This document shows positions 23,793-31,180 of a DNA stretch of 32,385 nucleotides, piece after piece (the stretch's first letter is position 1; the number at the start of each line of letters is the position of its first letter). Origin of the DNA: an uncultured Oscillospiraceae bacterium (GTDB lineage Bacteria > Bacillota > Clostridia > Oscillospirales > Oscillospiraceae); the NCBI GenBank assembly GCA_944387845.1, contig CALXGH010000050.1, forward strand, positions 1-32,385, given 5' to 3'. Under the pieces are notes generated by a model, which was not told the DNA's origin, did not search any database, and was given only the letters and a program-made list of their open reading frames with translations. Made by a program: the position numbers and the translations under genes.

Positions 23793-25040
23793 ATGATGAA
23801 AAAACTGGCCTTATTTCTTGTTGCTGTTATTATTGTCTCACTTTTTGCCGGATGTGGAGACAAAGGCGCTGACGCATACGTTGAGTCTGTGTCAATGATT
23901 TGCGGTATAGGCTCTACTTCAAACGCCGACAGATTTTCCGGTATAGTCAGCCCACAGGGAGAGACAAAAATTGAGAAGACAGGCTCAAATGAAGTAAGTC
24001 AGATTAAAGTCAAGGTTGGTGATGTTGTAGAAAAAGACCAGGTGCTCTTTACCTATGACACTAGCCAGCTCGAGCTTGACATTGAGAGGGCAAAGCTGGA
24101 ACTTGAACAGCTGAAGCTTTCCAAAGAAAATAAAAAAGATGAAAAAGCTCAGCTTGAAGCAGAAAAGGCAAACGCCCCTGAAGATCAGCAGCTTTCATAC
24201 ACTCTTGCTATACAGGAAGCAGAAACTAATATACAGGAGATAGATTTCAGCATAACTAGCAAGAACAAGGAGATACAGCAAATGCAGAAGAGCATAAGCG
24301 ACAGCTCTGTGAAATCTCCTGTTGCCGGAAGTGTGAAGAGCATAAATGAGAACGGCGGTACGGACAGTAGTGGTAACCCGCTCCCATTTATGACAATAGT
24401 TGAGACTGACGGATATAAAGTAAAAGGATATGTAAATGAAAATAATATGTCCGCATTGTCCGCAGGTATGAGCGTTATAATCAAATCCCGTGTGGATGAC
24501 AAGGTATGGTATGGAACAGTATCCTTTATCGATCTTGAAAATCCGTCCCAGGGTACGTCCTACTATGATGACGAGACAGCAATGTCCAGTAAATATCCGT
24601 TTTATGTGGACATAGCTGAGAGCGAGGGACTTCTGCTTGGACAGCATGTATATATTGAGCCTGATTTTGGCCAGAGCACAGAAATCAGTGGAATATGGTT
24701 GCCGTCTTACTACATAAACGACGCGGATGGGTCTGCTTGGGTATGGGCTCAGGACTCAAATGGTAAGCTTGAAAAGCGAGATATCGTGCTTGGCGAATAT
24801 ATATCTGACATGGATGTATACATGATTGAAAGTGGTCTTGGCGCTGACGATTATATTGCATTTCCAGATGAATCCCTTAGTGAGGGCATGAACTGTGTTA
24901 TTTATGATGAAAACACGTTTGAGCCTGAAGATGGCGGGGACGGTTTGTCTGATGACGAGATGATGGTGCCGGATGATGGAGAGGTTGTGCCTGATGACGG
25001 CTCAATGGTAGAGCCTTACACCGAGGAGGAACTGGCATGA
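23793..25040 (+). CDS. MacA/HlyD-type efflux adaptor lipoprotein (first adaptor)
   Basis: 415 residues. Signal sequence with lipobox FAGC (Cys21), so an outward-facing lipoprotein. Biotinyl-lipoyl-like half (SQIKVKVGDVVEKDQVLFTYD, about 69-89), a coiled-coil hairpin (92-170; DIERAKLELEQLKLSKENKK and TNIQEIDFSITSKNKEIQQM), the second lipoyl half (SVKSPVAGSVKSINENGG), then beta-barrel and C-terminal segments. The last 35 residues are very acidic (DDEMMVPDDGEVVPDDG). Such adaptors work with MacB-type permeases. The ATG at 23793 follows AAAAGGGG. First gene of four; its stop overlaps the ATPase start (ATGA). Confidence 0.88.
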   Translation: MMKKLALFLVAVIIVSLFAGCGDKGADAYVESVSMICGIGSTSNADRFSGIVSPQGETKIEKTGSNEVSQIKVKVGDVVEKDQVLFTYDTSQLELDIERAKLELEQLKLSKENKKDEKAQLEAEKANAPEDQQLSYTLAIQEAETNIQEIDFSITSKNKEIQQMQKSISDSSVKSPVAGSVKSINENGGTDSSGNPLPFMTIVETDGYKVKGYVNENNMSALSAGMSVIIKSRVDDKVWYGTVSFIDLENPSQGTSYYDDETAMSSKYPFYVDIAESEGLLLGQHVYIEPDFGQSTEISGIWLPSYYINDADGSAWVWAQDSNGKLEKRDIVLGEYISDMDVYMIESGLGADDYIAFPDESLSEGMNCVIYDENTFEPEDGGDGLSDDEMMVPDDGEVVPDDGSMVEPYTEEELA

Positions 25041-25726
25041 TTTTGCAGATGAAAGACATTTGCAAAGATTATCCCATGGGGAAGTCTGTTACAAGTGTTC
25101 TTAAAAATGTAAATCTTCAGGTAAATGAAGGGGACTATATGGCAATAATGGGGCCGTCAGGTTCTGGTAAGACCACGCTTATGAACCTTATAGGGTGCCT
25201 GGATATGCCTACGTCTGGAAGCTATTTCCTGGGGGACAGAGATATTACAAAGTGCACAGCAAATCAGCTTGCGGATGTAAGAAATCAGGAAATAGGATTT
25301 GTGTTCCAGTCGTTCCATCTTCTGCCGAAGCTAAACGCTCTTGATAACGTGGCGCTGCCGCTTTTGTATGCTGGAGTTAAAAAAGAGGAGCGAAGAGAGC
25401 GGGCAAGGCAGGCTCTCTGCACAGTTGGACTTGAGGACCGTGTATCATACAGACCGGATCAGTTATCAGGCGGTCAGTGCCAGAGAGTTGCCATAGCAAG
25501 AGCGATAGTGGCACATCCTAAGCTGCTCCTTGCCGACGAGCCTACGGGTGCTCTTGACTCTGTATCAGGTGCCCAGGTTATGGATCTGTTTTCCAAGCTG
25601 CATGAAGAAGGCGCTACTGTTATAATGATAACCCATGATATAAATATCGCAAAACACGCGAAAGAAATCAGGTATATTCGGGACGGCGTTTTGTCTGAAG
25701 GAGATTTAAATGAGCAAGGTAGTTAA
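25037..25726 (+). CDS. MacB/LolD-type ABC transporter ATP-binding protein
   Basis: 229 residues. Walker A GPSGSGKTT, Q-loop in VFQSFHLLPKL, signature [14 protein letters not shown], Walker B LLLADEPTGALDS, switch His in VIMITHDINIAKHA. The LADEPTGALD form is diagnostic of the MacB/LolD/FtsE group, which powers mechanotransmission-type transporters rather than classical import. Overlaps the upstream adaptor by 4 bases and the downstream adaptor by 17. It should pair with the permease at 27206. Confidence 0.94.
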   Translation: MILQMKDICKDYPMGKSVTSVLKNVNLQVNEGDYMAIMGPSGSGKTTLMNLIGCLDMPTSGSYFLGDRDITKCTANQLADVRNQEIGFVFQSFHLLPKLNALDNVALPLLYAGVKKEERRERARQALCTVGLEDRVSYRPDQLSGGQCQRVAIARAIVAHPKLLLADEPTGALDSVSGAQVMDLFSKLHEEGATVIMITHDINIAKHAKEIRYIRDGVLSEGDLNEQGS

Positions 25727-27185
25727 AAAAACGGCGCTTATAATTGCGATAATTGTTGCGGTCTGCGCCGCTATATGGGGCATTATCGTCGCTATAAACA
25801 GTTTTAAAAGAGAGAGCGTCAAAGTCTTTACGGTTTCCGATATCGCAATGACTGACTACTGGGGCGATACATCGGAGACATACGGAACAGTATCGACAGA
25901 CAATCTACAAAAGGTCCTCGTTTCAGACAGTCAGACCATAAGCAATATATATGTAAAGGAAGGGCAATCTGTAAGCAAAGGGGATAAGCTTCTGGCTTAT
26001 GACACTACACTTTCTGAGCTGGATGTAGAAAAGGCGACGATAGAGCTAAACAAGCTAAAGCTTCAGCTTGATAATGCTAAAAAAGAGCTTGAAGAACTGA
26101 ACAACACAAAACCTTCTGAAGGTGGCGATGAAGGCCAGGGCGGCGGTTCTGGAGAGGTACTTGTACCGCCGGCAAAACTTAGTGGATCAGGTGCTGAGGA
26201 TGACCCTTACGTATACCTCTGGGGCAGCGACAGCACTCTTGATGAGGAAACAAAGCTTGAAATGTTGTCCGGAGCTGACAGAGCTTATGTTGTAATGGTT
26301 GAAAGAGAGGGCAACAGGACTGATGGTCAGGTTCTGAATGCTTACGGTATTTGTCTTATAAAAAATGGCGAGCATATTAATATAAGCTTCTTCCAGCCAG
26401 GCCTGTTACCTGATACTGGAGATGACGATACATCGGAGAATGACGACGGTAATTATACTGAAGAAGAACTCATAAAGCGTAAAAACGAACTTAAGCGTGA
26501 GATATCTAACCTGGAAGTATCTATAAAGCTTGCGGAACTGGATCTCCAGAAGCTGAAGGATGAAGTCAGCGATTCTGTAATTTACAGCAAGGTATCTGGA
26601 ACGGTAAAAGCTGTAAGAGATGCGAAAGAGGCTTATGAAAGTGGCCTTCCTGTTATAGAAATATCGGGAGGCGGCGGATACTATATAGAAGGTACCTTAA
26701 GTGAACTGGAACTTGGTAAAGTGAAAGTCGGTCAGACGGTGCAGGTAAATTCAATGTACACGGGTATGAGCTTCGATGGAGAAATAACGGAGATTTCCCA
26801 GTATCCCGCAGAAAGCTCCGGAAATTATGGCAGCGGAAATACTAACGTGTCCTATTATCCGTTCAAGGTTTTTGTGGACGAAAGTGCAAATCTTCAAGAG
26901 TCCGACTATGTAAGCCTGTCATACAGCAGCACTGAAAACAGCGATGGGTTTTATGTTGAGAAAATGTTTGTAAGAACGGAAAATGGCAAGAGCTTTGTGT
27001 ATGTTCGCGGTGAAAACGGGAAACTCGAGAAGAGATGGATACAGACTGGAAAAGATCTGTGGGGAAGCTACATACAGATACGAGGCGGCATTACACTGGA
27101 TGACCGAATCGCGTTCCCTTATGGTAAGGACGTTTTTGACGGAGCAAAAACAGTTGAAGCTACAATTGACGAACTGTATTCATAA
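25710..27185 (+). CDS. MacA/HlyD-type efflux adaptor with inserted domain (second adaptor)
   Basis: 491 residues. Unlike the first adaptor it has an uncleaved-looking membrane anchor (8-29) and no lipobox. The lipoyl half (ISNIYVKEGQSVSKGDKLLAYD) and first coiled-coil helix (102-133) are interrupted at 134-248 by a Gly/Asp-rich linker plus a compact segment (GAEDDPYVYLWGSDST, RAYVVMVEREGN, INISFFQPG), after which the returning helix (250-288) and second lipoyl half (VIYSKVSGTVKAVRDA) resume. The insertion would sit at the hairpin tip, the part that normally meets partner proteins. ATG at 25710 with AAGGAG; overlaps the ATPase gene. Confidence 0.87.
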   Translation: MSKVVKKTALIIAIIVAVCAAIWGIIVAINSFKRESVKVFTVSDIAMTDYWGDTSETYGTVSTDNLQKVLVSDSQTISNIYVKEGQSVSKGDKLLAYDTTLSELDVEKATIELNKLKLQLDNAKKELEELNNTKPSEGGDEGQGGGSGEVLVPPAKLSGSGAEDDPYVYLWGSDSTLDEETKLEMLSGADRAYVVMVEREGNRTDGQVLNAYGICLIKNGEHINISFFQPGLLPDTGDDDTSENDDGNYTEEELIKRKNELKREISNLEVSIKLAELDLQKLKDEVSDSVIYSKVSGTVKAVRDAKEAYESGLPVIEISGGGGYYIEGTLSELELGKVKVGQTVQVNSMYTGMSFDGEITEISQYPAESSGNYGSGNTNVSYYPFKVFVDESANLQESDYVSLSYSSTENSDGFYVEKMFVRTENGKSFVYVRGENGKLEKRWIQTGKDLWGSYIQIRGGITLDDRIAFPYGKDVFDGAKTVEATIDELYS

Positions 27186-27205
27186 CTGGAGGGGGAGTGT
27201 AAAAA

Positions 27206-28453
27206 ATGTTTGAGAATATAATGCTCGCTTTCCAGGGAATATGGGGCCATAAAATGCGCTCGTTTCTCACTATGCTCGGTATTATTATTGGTATTGCCGC
27301 GATTATTACCATAGTTTCCACAATAAAAGGTACTAACGAACAGATAAAGGAAAATCTTATTGGTGCGGGAAACAATGTTGTTACGGTAAGTTTGACTCAA
27401 GATGGAGCCTCAGGCGTTATAGAGTATTCGCCGTTACCAGACGGGGTTAAAGTTATTGATGAAGATACAAGAAAAGAGCTTGAGAAGCTTGACGGTGTTG
27501 AAGCGGTATCTCTTTACAGAAGCCGGTCATGGGCAGAAGAAGTATTCTACGCTAATACATCTTTCACAGGTGGAGTGTTTGGCGTTGACAGAAACTATTT
27601 AGATGTGAACGACTACTCTGTAAATTATGGAAGAGGATTCCTTGAGTCAGATTTTACGGAGAGCAAAAAAGTTGCATTGGTGGACGCAAACACCGCTAGC
27701 AGTCTGTTTGAAGGAAAGAATCCAATTGGAAAAACCATTGAGATAAAGGGAGAACCATTTACAGTTGTTGGAGTTGTTTCCAAAACAAATGCTTCAGCTC
27801 CGGTTATTAATAGTATTGAAGATTATTATATGTATGCTAATACATCTTCCGGCTCAATATTTATCCCAGACAGCTGCTGGCCTATTGTTTACAGATACGA
27901 CGAACCGCAGACTGTGGCAGTTAAAGCTGTATCTACGGACAAGATGACTTACGCAGGCAACAATGTGGCATCGAGCCTTAATGATACTAATGTCAGCAAC
28001 GATACATTTAAATACGAGGCTTACGACCTGTTAAAGCAGGCTGCGGACCTTCAGAGTCTGTCTGAAGCCACAAATACCCAGCTCTTGTGGATAGCAGGTA
28101 TATCCCTTTTAGTAGGCGGTATAGGAGTTATGAATATTATGCTCGTATCCGTTACAGAAAGGACAAGAGAGATTGGTCTTAAGATTGCCATAGGAGCCAG
28201 ACAAAAAAGGATACTTTGGCAGTTTTTGACAGAGGCGGCGGTGCTCACAAGCCTCGGCGGCATTCTGGGAGTCATGTGCGGAGTAGGGCTTGCTATGCTA
28301 CTATCCCAGGTTATGGGAACGGCAGTAGCCATAAGCGTGCCAGCTTGTCTTATAGCTGTTGTATTTTCCATGGCTATCGGTATCGTTTTCGGACTCGTTC
28401 CTGCTGTAAAAGCAGCTAAACTGAATCCGATAGAAGCGTTAAGACGTGAATAA
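27206..28453 (+). CDS. MacB/FtsX-type ABC transporter permease
   Basis: 415 residues. N-terminal membrane segment (KMRSFLTMLGIIIGIAAIITI), a large extracellular MacB-type domain (about 50-280), then three membrane segments starting at GISLLVGGIGVMNIMLVSVTERTREIGLKIAIGAR, quoted here as GIGVMNIMLVSVTERTREIG, the FtsX-family core. It ends in the usual AAKLNPIEALRRE. The four-helix topology fits a MacB permease without a fused ATPase; the ATPase is the separate gene at 25037. GGAGGGGG precedes the ATG. Function is most likely export of a peptide, lipid or drug. Confidence 0.93.
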   Translation: MFENIMLAFQGIWGHKMRSFLTMLGIIIGIAAIITIVSTIKGTNEQIKENLIGAGNNVVTVSLTQDGASGVIEYSPLPDGVKVIDEDTRKELEKLDGVEAVSLYRSRSWAEEVFYANTSFTGGVFGVDRNYLDVNDYSVNYGRGFLESDFTESKKVALVDANTASSLFEGKNPIGKTIEIKGEPFTVVGVVSKTNASAPVINSIEDYYMYANTSSGSIFIPDSCWPIVYRYDEPQTVAVKAVSTDKMTYAGNNVASSLNDTNVSNDTFKYEAYDLLKQAADLQSLSEATNTQLLWIAGISLLVGGIGVMNIMLVSVTERTREIGLKIAIGARQKRILWQFLTEAAVLTSLGGILGVMCGVGLAMLLSQVMGTAVAISVPACLIAVVFSMAIGIVFGLVPAVKAAKLNPIEALRRE

Positions 28454-28455
28454 AG

Positions 28456-28490
28456 AAAAATGCTATGACTTTTGTCATAGCATTTTTTGT
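28456..28490. terminator. Bidirectional terminator after the efflux operon
   Basis: A perfect 14-bp stem (28456-28469 with 28474-28487; ATGCTATGAC/GTCATAGCAT) with a TTTT loop and a T-run. The acyl-ACP thioesterase gene converges from the other side. Confidence 0.9.
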
Positions 28491-28531
28491 CTGAATTTGT
28501 AACTGCGGCACTGGAAAGCTATATAATGAGC

Positions 28532-29275
28532 TTAACGGGGCTCATATTTTATGAGAGCCGAGGCGTATACTCTTCCATCTGGATTGGATGCCTGGAGAGT
28601 GATGCCGTCTGGGGTCTCTTTTTTATACACTTCAAAAAGATCACCCTCACGGCTTTCGTGCCGGTAATTTATCTCAAAATCAGTTATTTTATTATTGCTG
28701 AAAAAGCTGCTGTCAAAGGCATTTAAAAGATAGCGGCAATACGTTACATTGTTTGTGTGTTGAGACACATCAATATCAGAGGACATCACTTTCGATGTAT
28801 ATACCAAATCCTCTGGACCGAAATCCATTCTACCCAATCTGAAGGGCTCGTCCATAGCTGTATCTTTAAGATGTTCTTCGTCCATAGGGTATATCGTTGA
28901 AGAGAATCTTCTTACACCATGGGTGTCCGCGTCAAGGAGCGCCCATTCAGTAAGCGCCCTTATTATGGGTTGCCCGTCGGCGTCCCGAATTACGAAATTT
29001 CTATTGCAGCGGACATATTTGGGCATGTTTGGCCATGTTTCCACTGAAATATTATCCAAGAATTTAGGAGTTTTGTCGATATGGATTTTACAACGTAAAA
29101 TTACCCAAAAAGCGTTGCTCTTTTCCCTAAGTGTTAGATTATCGAACCCAAAGTCCTGGCTGTGAAGAGCCGCAAGGTCCTGAAATTTGTACATTAGATT
29201 TGAAATGCCCATTTCATATACAGAATTTGTGTCTGAAATGAGAACTTGCATGTCTTTTTTTAAACGCCCGATCAT
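28532..29275 (-). CDS. Acyl-ACP thioesterase
   Basis: 247 residues, double hot-dog fold family PF01643 (bacterial relatives of plant FatA/FatB). Releases free fatty acids from acyl-ACP. First half has a typical NAFWVILRCKIHIDKTPKF region. The second half contains DVSQHTNNVTYCRYLL, in which N/H/N residues match the conserved catalytic neighbourhood (NxHxxNxxY-like). ATG at 29275 with a strong GGAGGTAA. A single gene, divergent from the ABC exporter pair and using a promoter that overlaps theirs. Could tune membrane fatty-acid supply; chain-length preference unknown. Confidence 0.9.
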   Translation of the reverse strand: MIGRLKKDMQVLISDTNSVYEMGISNLMYKFQDLAALHSQDFGFDNLTLREKSNAFWVILRCKIHIDKTPKFLDNISVETWPNMPKYVRCNRNFVIRDADGQPIIRALTEWALLDADTHGVRRFSSTIYPMDEEHLKDTAMDEPFRLGRMDFGPEDLVYTSKVMSSDIDVSQHTNNVTYCRYLLNAFDSSFFSNNKITDFEINYRHESREGDLFEVYKKETPDGITLQASNPDGRVYASALIKYEPR

Positions 29276-29298
29276 ATAAAATTACCTCCATTTACACA

Positions 29299-29327
29299 AT
29301 TATACTCACTGAATGTAAATTTGACAA
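29299..29327 (-). promoter_or_regulatory. Promoter of the acyl-ACP thioesterase gene
   Basis: On the minus strand TTGTCA (29322-29327), 17 bases, TATAAT (29299-29304). Its -35 is the complement of the -35 of the opposing promoter, offset by one base. Confidence 0.75.
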
Positions 29328-29349
29328 TAACAAGCACTGGATATAAAAT
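29321..29349 (+). promoter_or_regulatory. Promoter of the ABC exporter pair
   Basis: TTGACA (29321-29326), 17 bases, TAAAAT (29344-29349). The predicted start near 29356 gives a leader of about 16 bases, just enough for the AAGGAGGG ribosome site. Confidence 0.75.
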
Positions 29350-29371
29350 AGTTACTGAAGGAGGGAGAAAA

Positions 29372-31180
29372 TTGGATCGAAATTACACGAAAAAAGATAT
29401 GATATTTGAGTTCCTTAGGGGGAGCAAGAGATACTATATCTTCGGTCTGATTGCGGCGCTGACGTCTATCGTCCTTGATATGGTGGTTCCACAGATAATC
29501 AGGGTTACTGTGGACTCAGTTATTGGAGATGATCCATTTTCGCTTTCCGGTTTTATTGCGGAATTTGTAAACGCGATAGGAGGAAGGCCTTTTTTAAGAA
29601 GCCATATCATCCTTATCGCGCTTTTTACTGTGGGAATATCTCTTGTAAATGCTGTTTTCAAATATCTGAATAACCTTTTTAACTCAAAAGGTGCGGAAAA
29701 AATGACGAAAACCATGAGAAATATTCTATATCAGCATATTCAGAGACTTCCATACTCATGGCATATGAAAAATCAGACAGGAGACATTATACAGAGATGT
29801 ACATCTGATGTGTCTGTGATAGTAAACTTCTTGTCGGAGTATCTTGTATCAATTGTCAGGATAGTGCTTTTGCTTTCAATAACGCTGTTCTTCATGTATC
29901 CCATGAATTTGAAGCTTACTATTGTTGCCTTCTGTTCAATTCCAATAATCCTCACATACTCCATATATTTCAGAACTAAAATTGAGTATCTTTTTAAAGA
30001 GTGTGATGAAAATGAAGGCATGCTCTCCACTGTTGCCCAGGAGAATTTGACCAGCGTCAGGGTTGTCAGGGCCTTTGGAAGAGAGAAATATGAGAAAGAT
30101 AAATTTGAGAAACAGAACAACATTTATACAAACCGATGGCTGCTCCTTTGCAAATACCTGTCAGGATTCTGGGGTATAGGCGATCTTGTTTCAGGACTTC
30201 AGGTTATGATAATCGTAACACTGGGCTCTATACTATGCGTCAGGGGAGAATTGTCTACCGGCTCTTTTATTGCGTTTATTTCATATAACTCTATGCTTAT
30301 CTGGCCTGTAAGACACCTCAGCCGTGTGGTAACCGAGCTCAGCAAAACGGGTGTTTCCATGGACAGACTTTTCTGGATAATGGAGGAGCAGGAGGAAAAA
30401 GACAGCGAAAATGCTGAAGATTCAGATATGACTGGAGACATAGCATTTGAAAATGTTTCATTTGCGTACGAAGGGGAAAACAATGTATTATCTAATATCT
30501 CCTTTGAAATTAAAGCAGGTACTGTATTTGGCATTTTAGGAGCTACAGGTTCGGGAAAATCGACCCTTATGCACCTTCTAAACAGGCTCTACGAGTTGCC
30601 GGAGGGCTGTGGTAGGATAACTGTTGGAGGCAAGGATATAAGAGATATCAAGCTTGGCTGCGTTAGAAAGAATATAGGTATGGTACTTCAGGAACCATAT
30701 CTGTTCTCTAGGACCATTGCTGAAAATATCAGAATATCGGCGGATTATCTATCCATGGAAGATATAAGGAAAGCTGCCGCAACGGCAAGCCTTGATGAGA
30801 CTGTTATGAATTTCGCAAAAGGCTATGACACGATAGTAGGCGAGAGGGGAATAACTCTATCCGGAGGACAGAAACAGAGAGTTGCTATAGCAAGGATAAT
30901 CGTAAACGATGTGCCTATATTTGTATTTGATGACTCACTGTCTGCTGTGGACACTGAGACAGACGCAAAGATACAGGCCGCTTTAAAAGAGAGATTTAAG
31001 GGGTCCACGGTAATACTCATATCCCATAGAATAACGACCCTTATGCAGGCTGATAAGATACTTGTCCTTGATAAGGGCAAGGTTGCGGAGATCGGTACAA
31101 ACGATGAGCTTTTAGCTTTAGATGGAATATATAAGAAGGTCTATGACCTACAGACTGCGGGACTGGAGGTGCTCAGATGA
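29372..31180 (+). CDS. ABC exporter half-transporter, first subunit (BmrC/YheI-like)
   Basis: 602 residues from the TTG at 29372, which has AAGGAGGG six bases upstream. An earlier in-frame TTG at 29321 lies in the promoter -35 box and cannot be used. Six membrane segments fill residues 15-300. The nucleotide-binding domain has GATGSGKST (Walker A), [21 protein letters not shown] (Walker B) and ISHRI. The residue after the Walker B Asp is D521 instead of the catalytic Glu, the degenerate-site pattern of heterodimeric exporters, as in YheI/BmrC. It overlaps the next gene by 4 bases (ATGA). Drug or lipid export is likely; substrate unknown. Confidence 0.92.
   Translation: MDRNYTKKDMIFEFLRGSKRYYIFGLIAALTSIVLDMVVPQIIRVTVDSVIGDDPFSLSGFIAEFVNAIGGRPFLRSHIILIALFTVGISLVNAVFKYLNNLFNSKGAEKMTKTMRNILYQHIQRLPYSWHMKNQTGDIIQRCTSDVSVIVNFLSEYLVSIVRIVLLLSITLFFMYPMNLKLTIVAFCSIPIILTYSIYFRTKIEYLFKECDENEGMLSTVAQENLTSVRVVRAFGREKYEKDKFEKQNNIYTNRWLLLCKYLSGFWGIGDLVSGLQVMIIVTLGSILCVRGELSTGSFIAFISYNSMLIWPVRHLSRVVTELSKTGVSMDRLFWIMEEQEEKDSENAEDSDMTGDIAFENVSFAYEGENNVLSNISFEIKAGTVFGILGATGSGKSTLMHLLNRLYELPEGCGRITVGGKDIRDIKLGCVRKNIGMVLQEPYLFSRTIAENIRISADYLSMEDIRKAAATASLDETVMNFAKGYDTIVGERGITLSGGQKQRVAIARIIVNDVPIFVFDDSLSAVDTETDAKIQAALKERFKGSTVILISHRITTLMQADKILVLDKGKVAEIGTNDELLALDGIYKKVYDLQTAGLEVLR

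Noticed and set aside
28487-28726. 79-codon plus-strand frame after the efflux operon
   Set aside because: It begins in the terminator tail and overlaps the thioesterase gene antisense.
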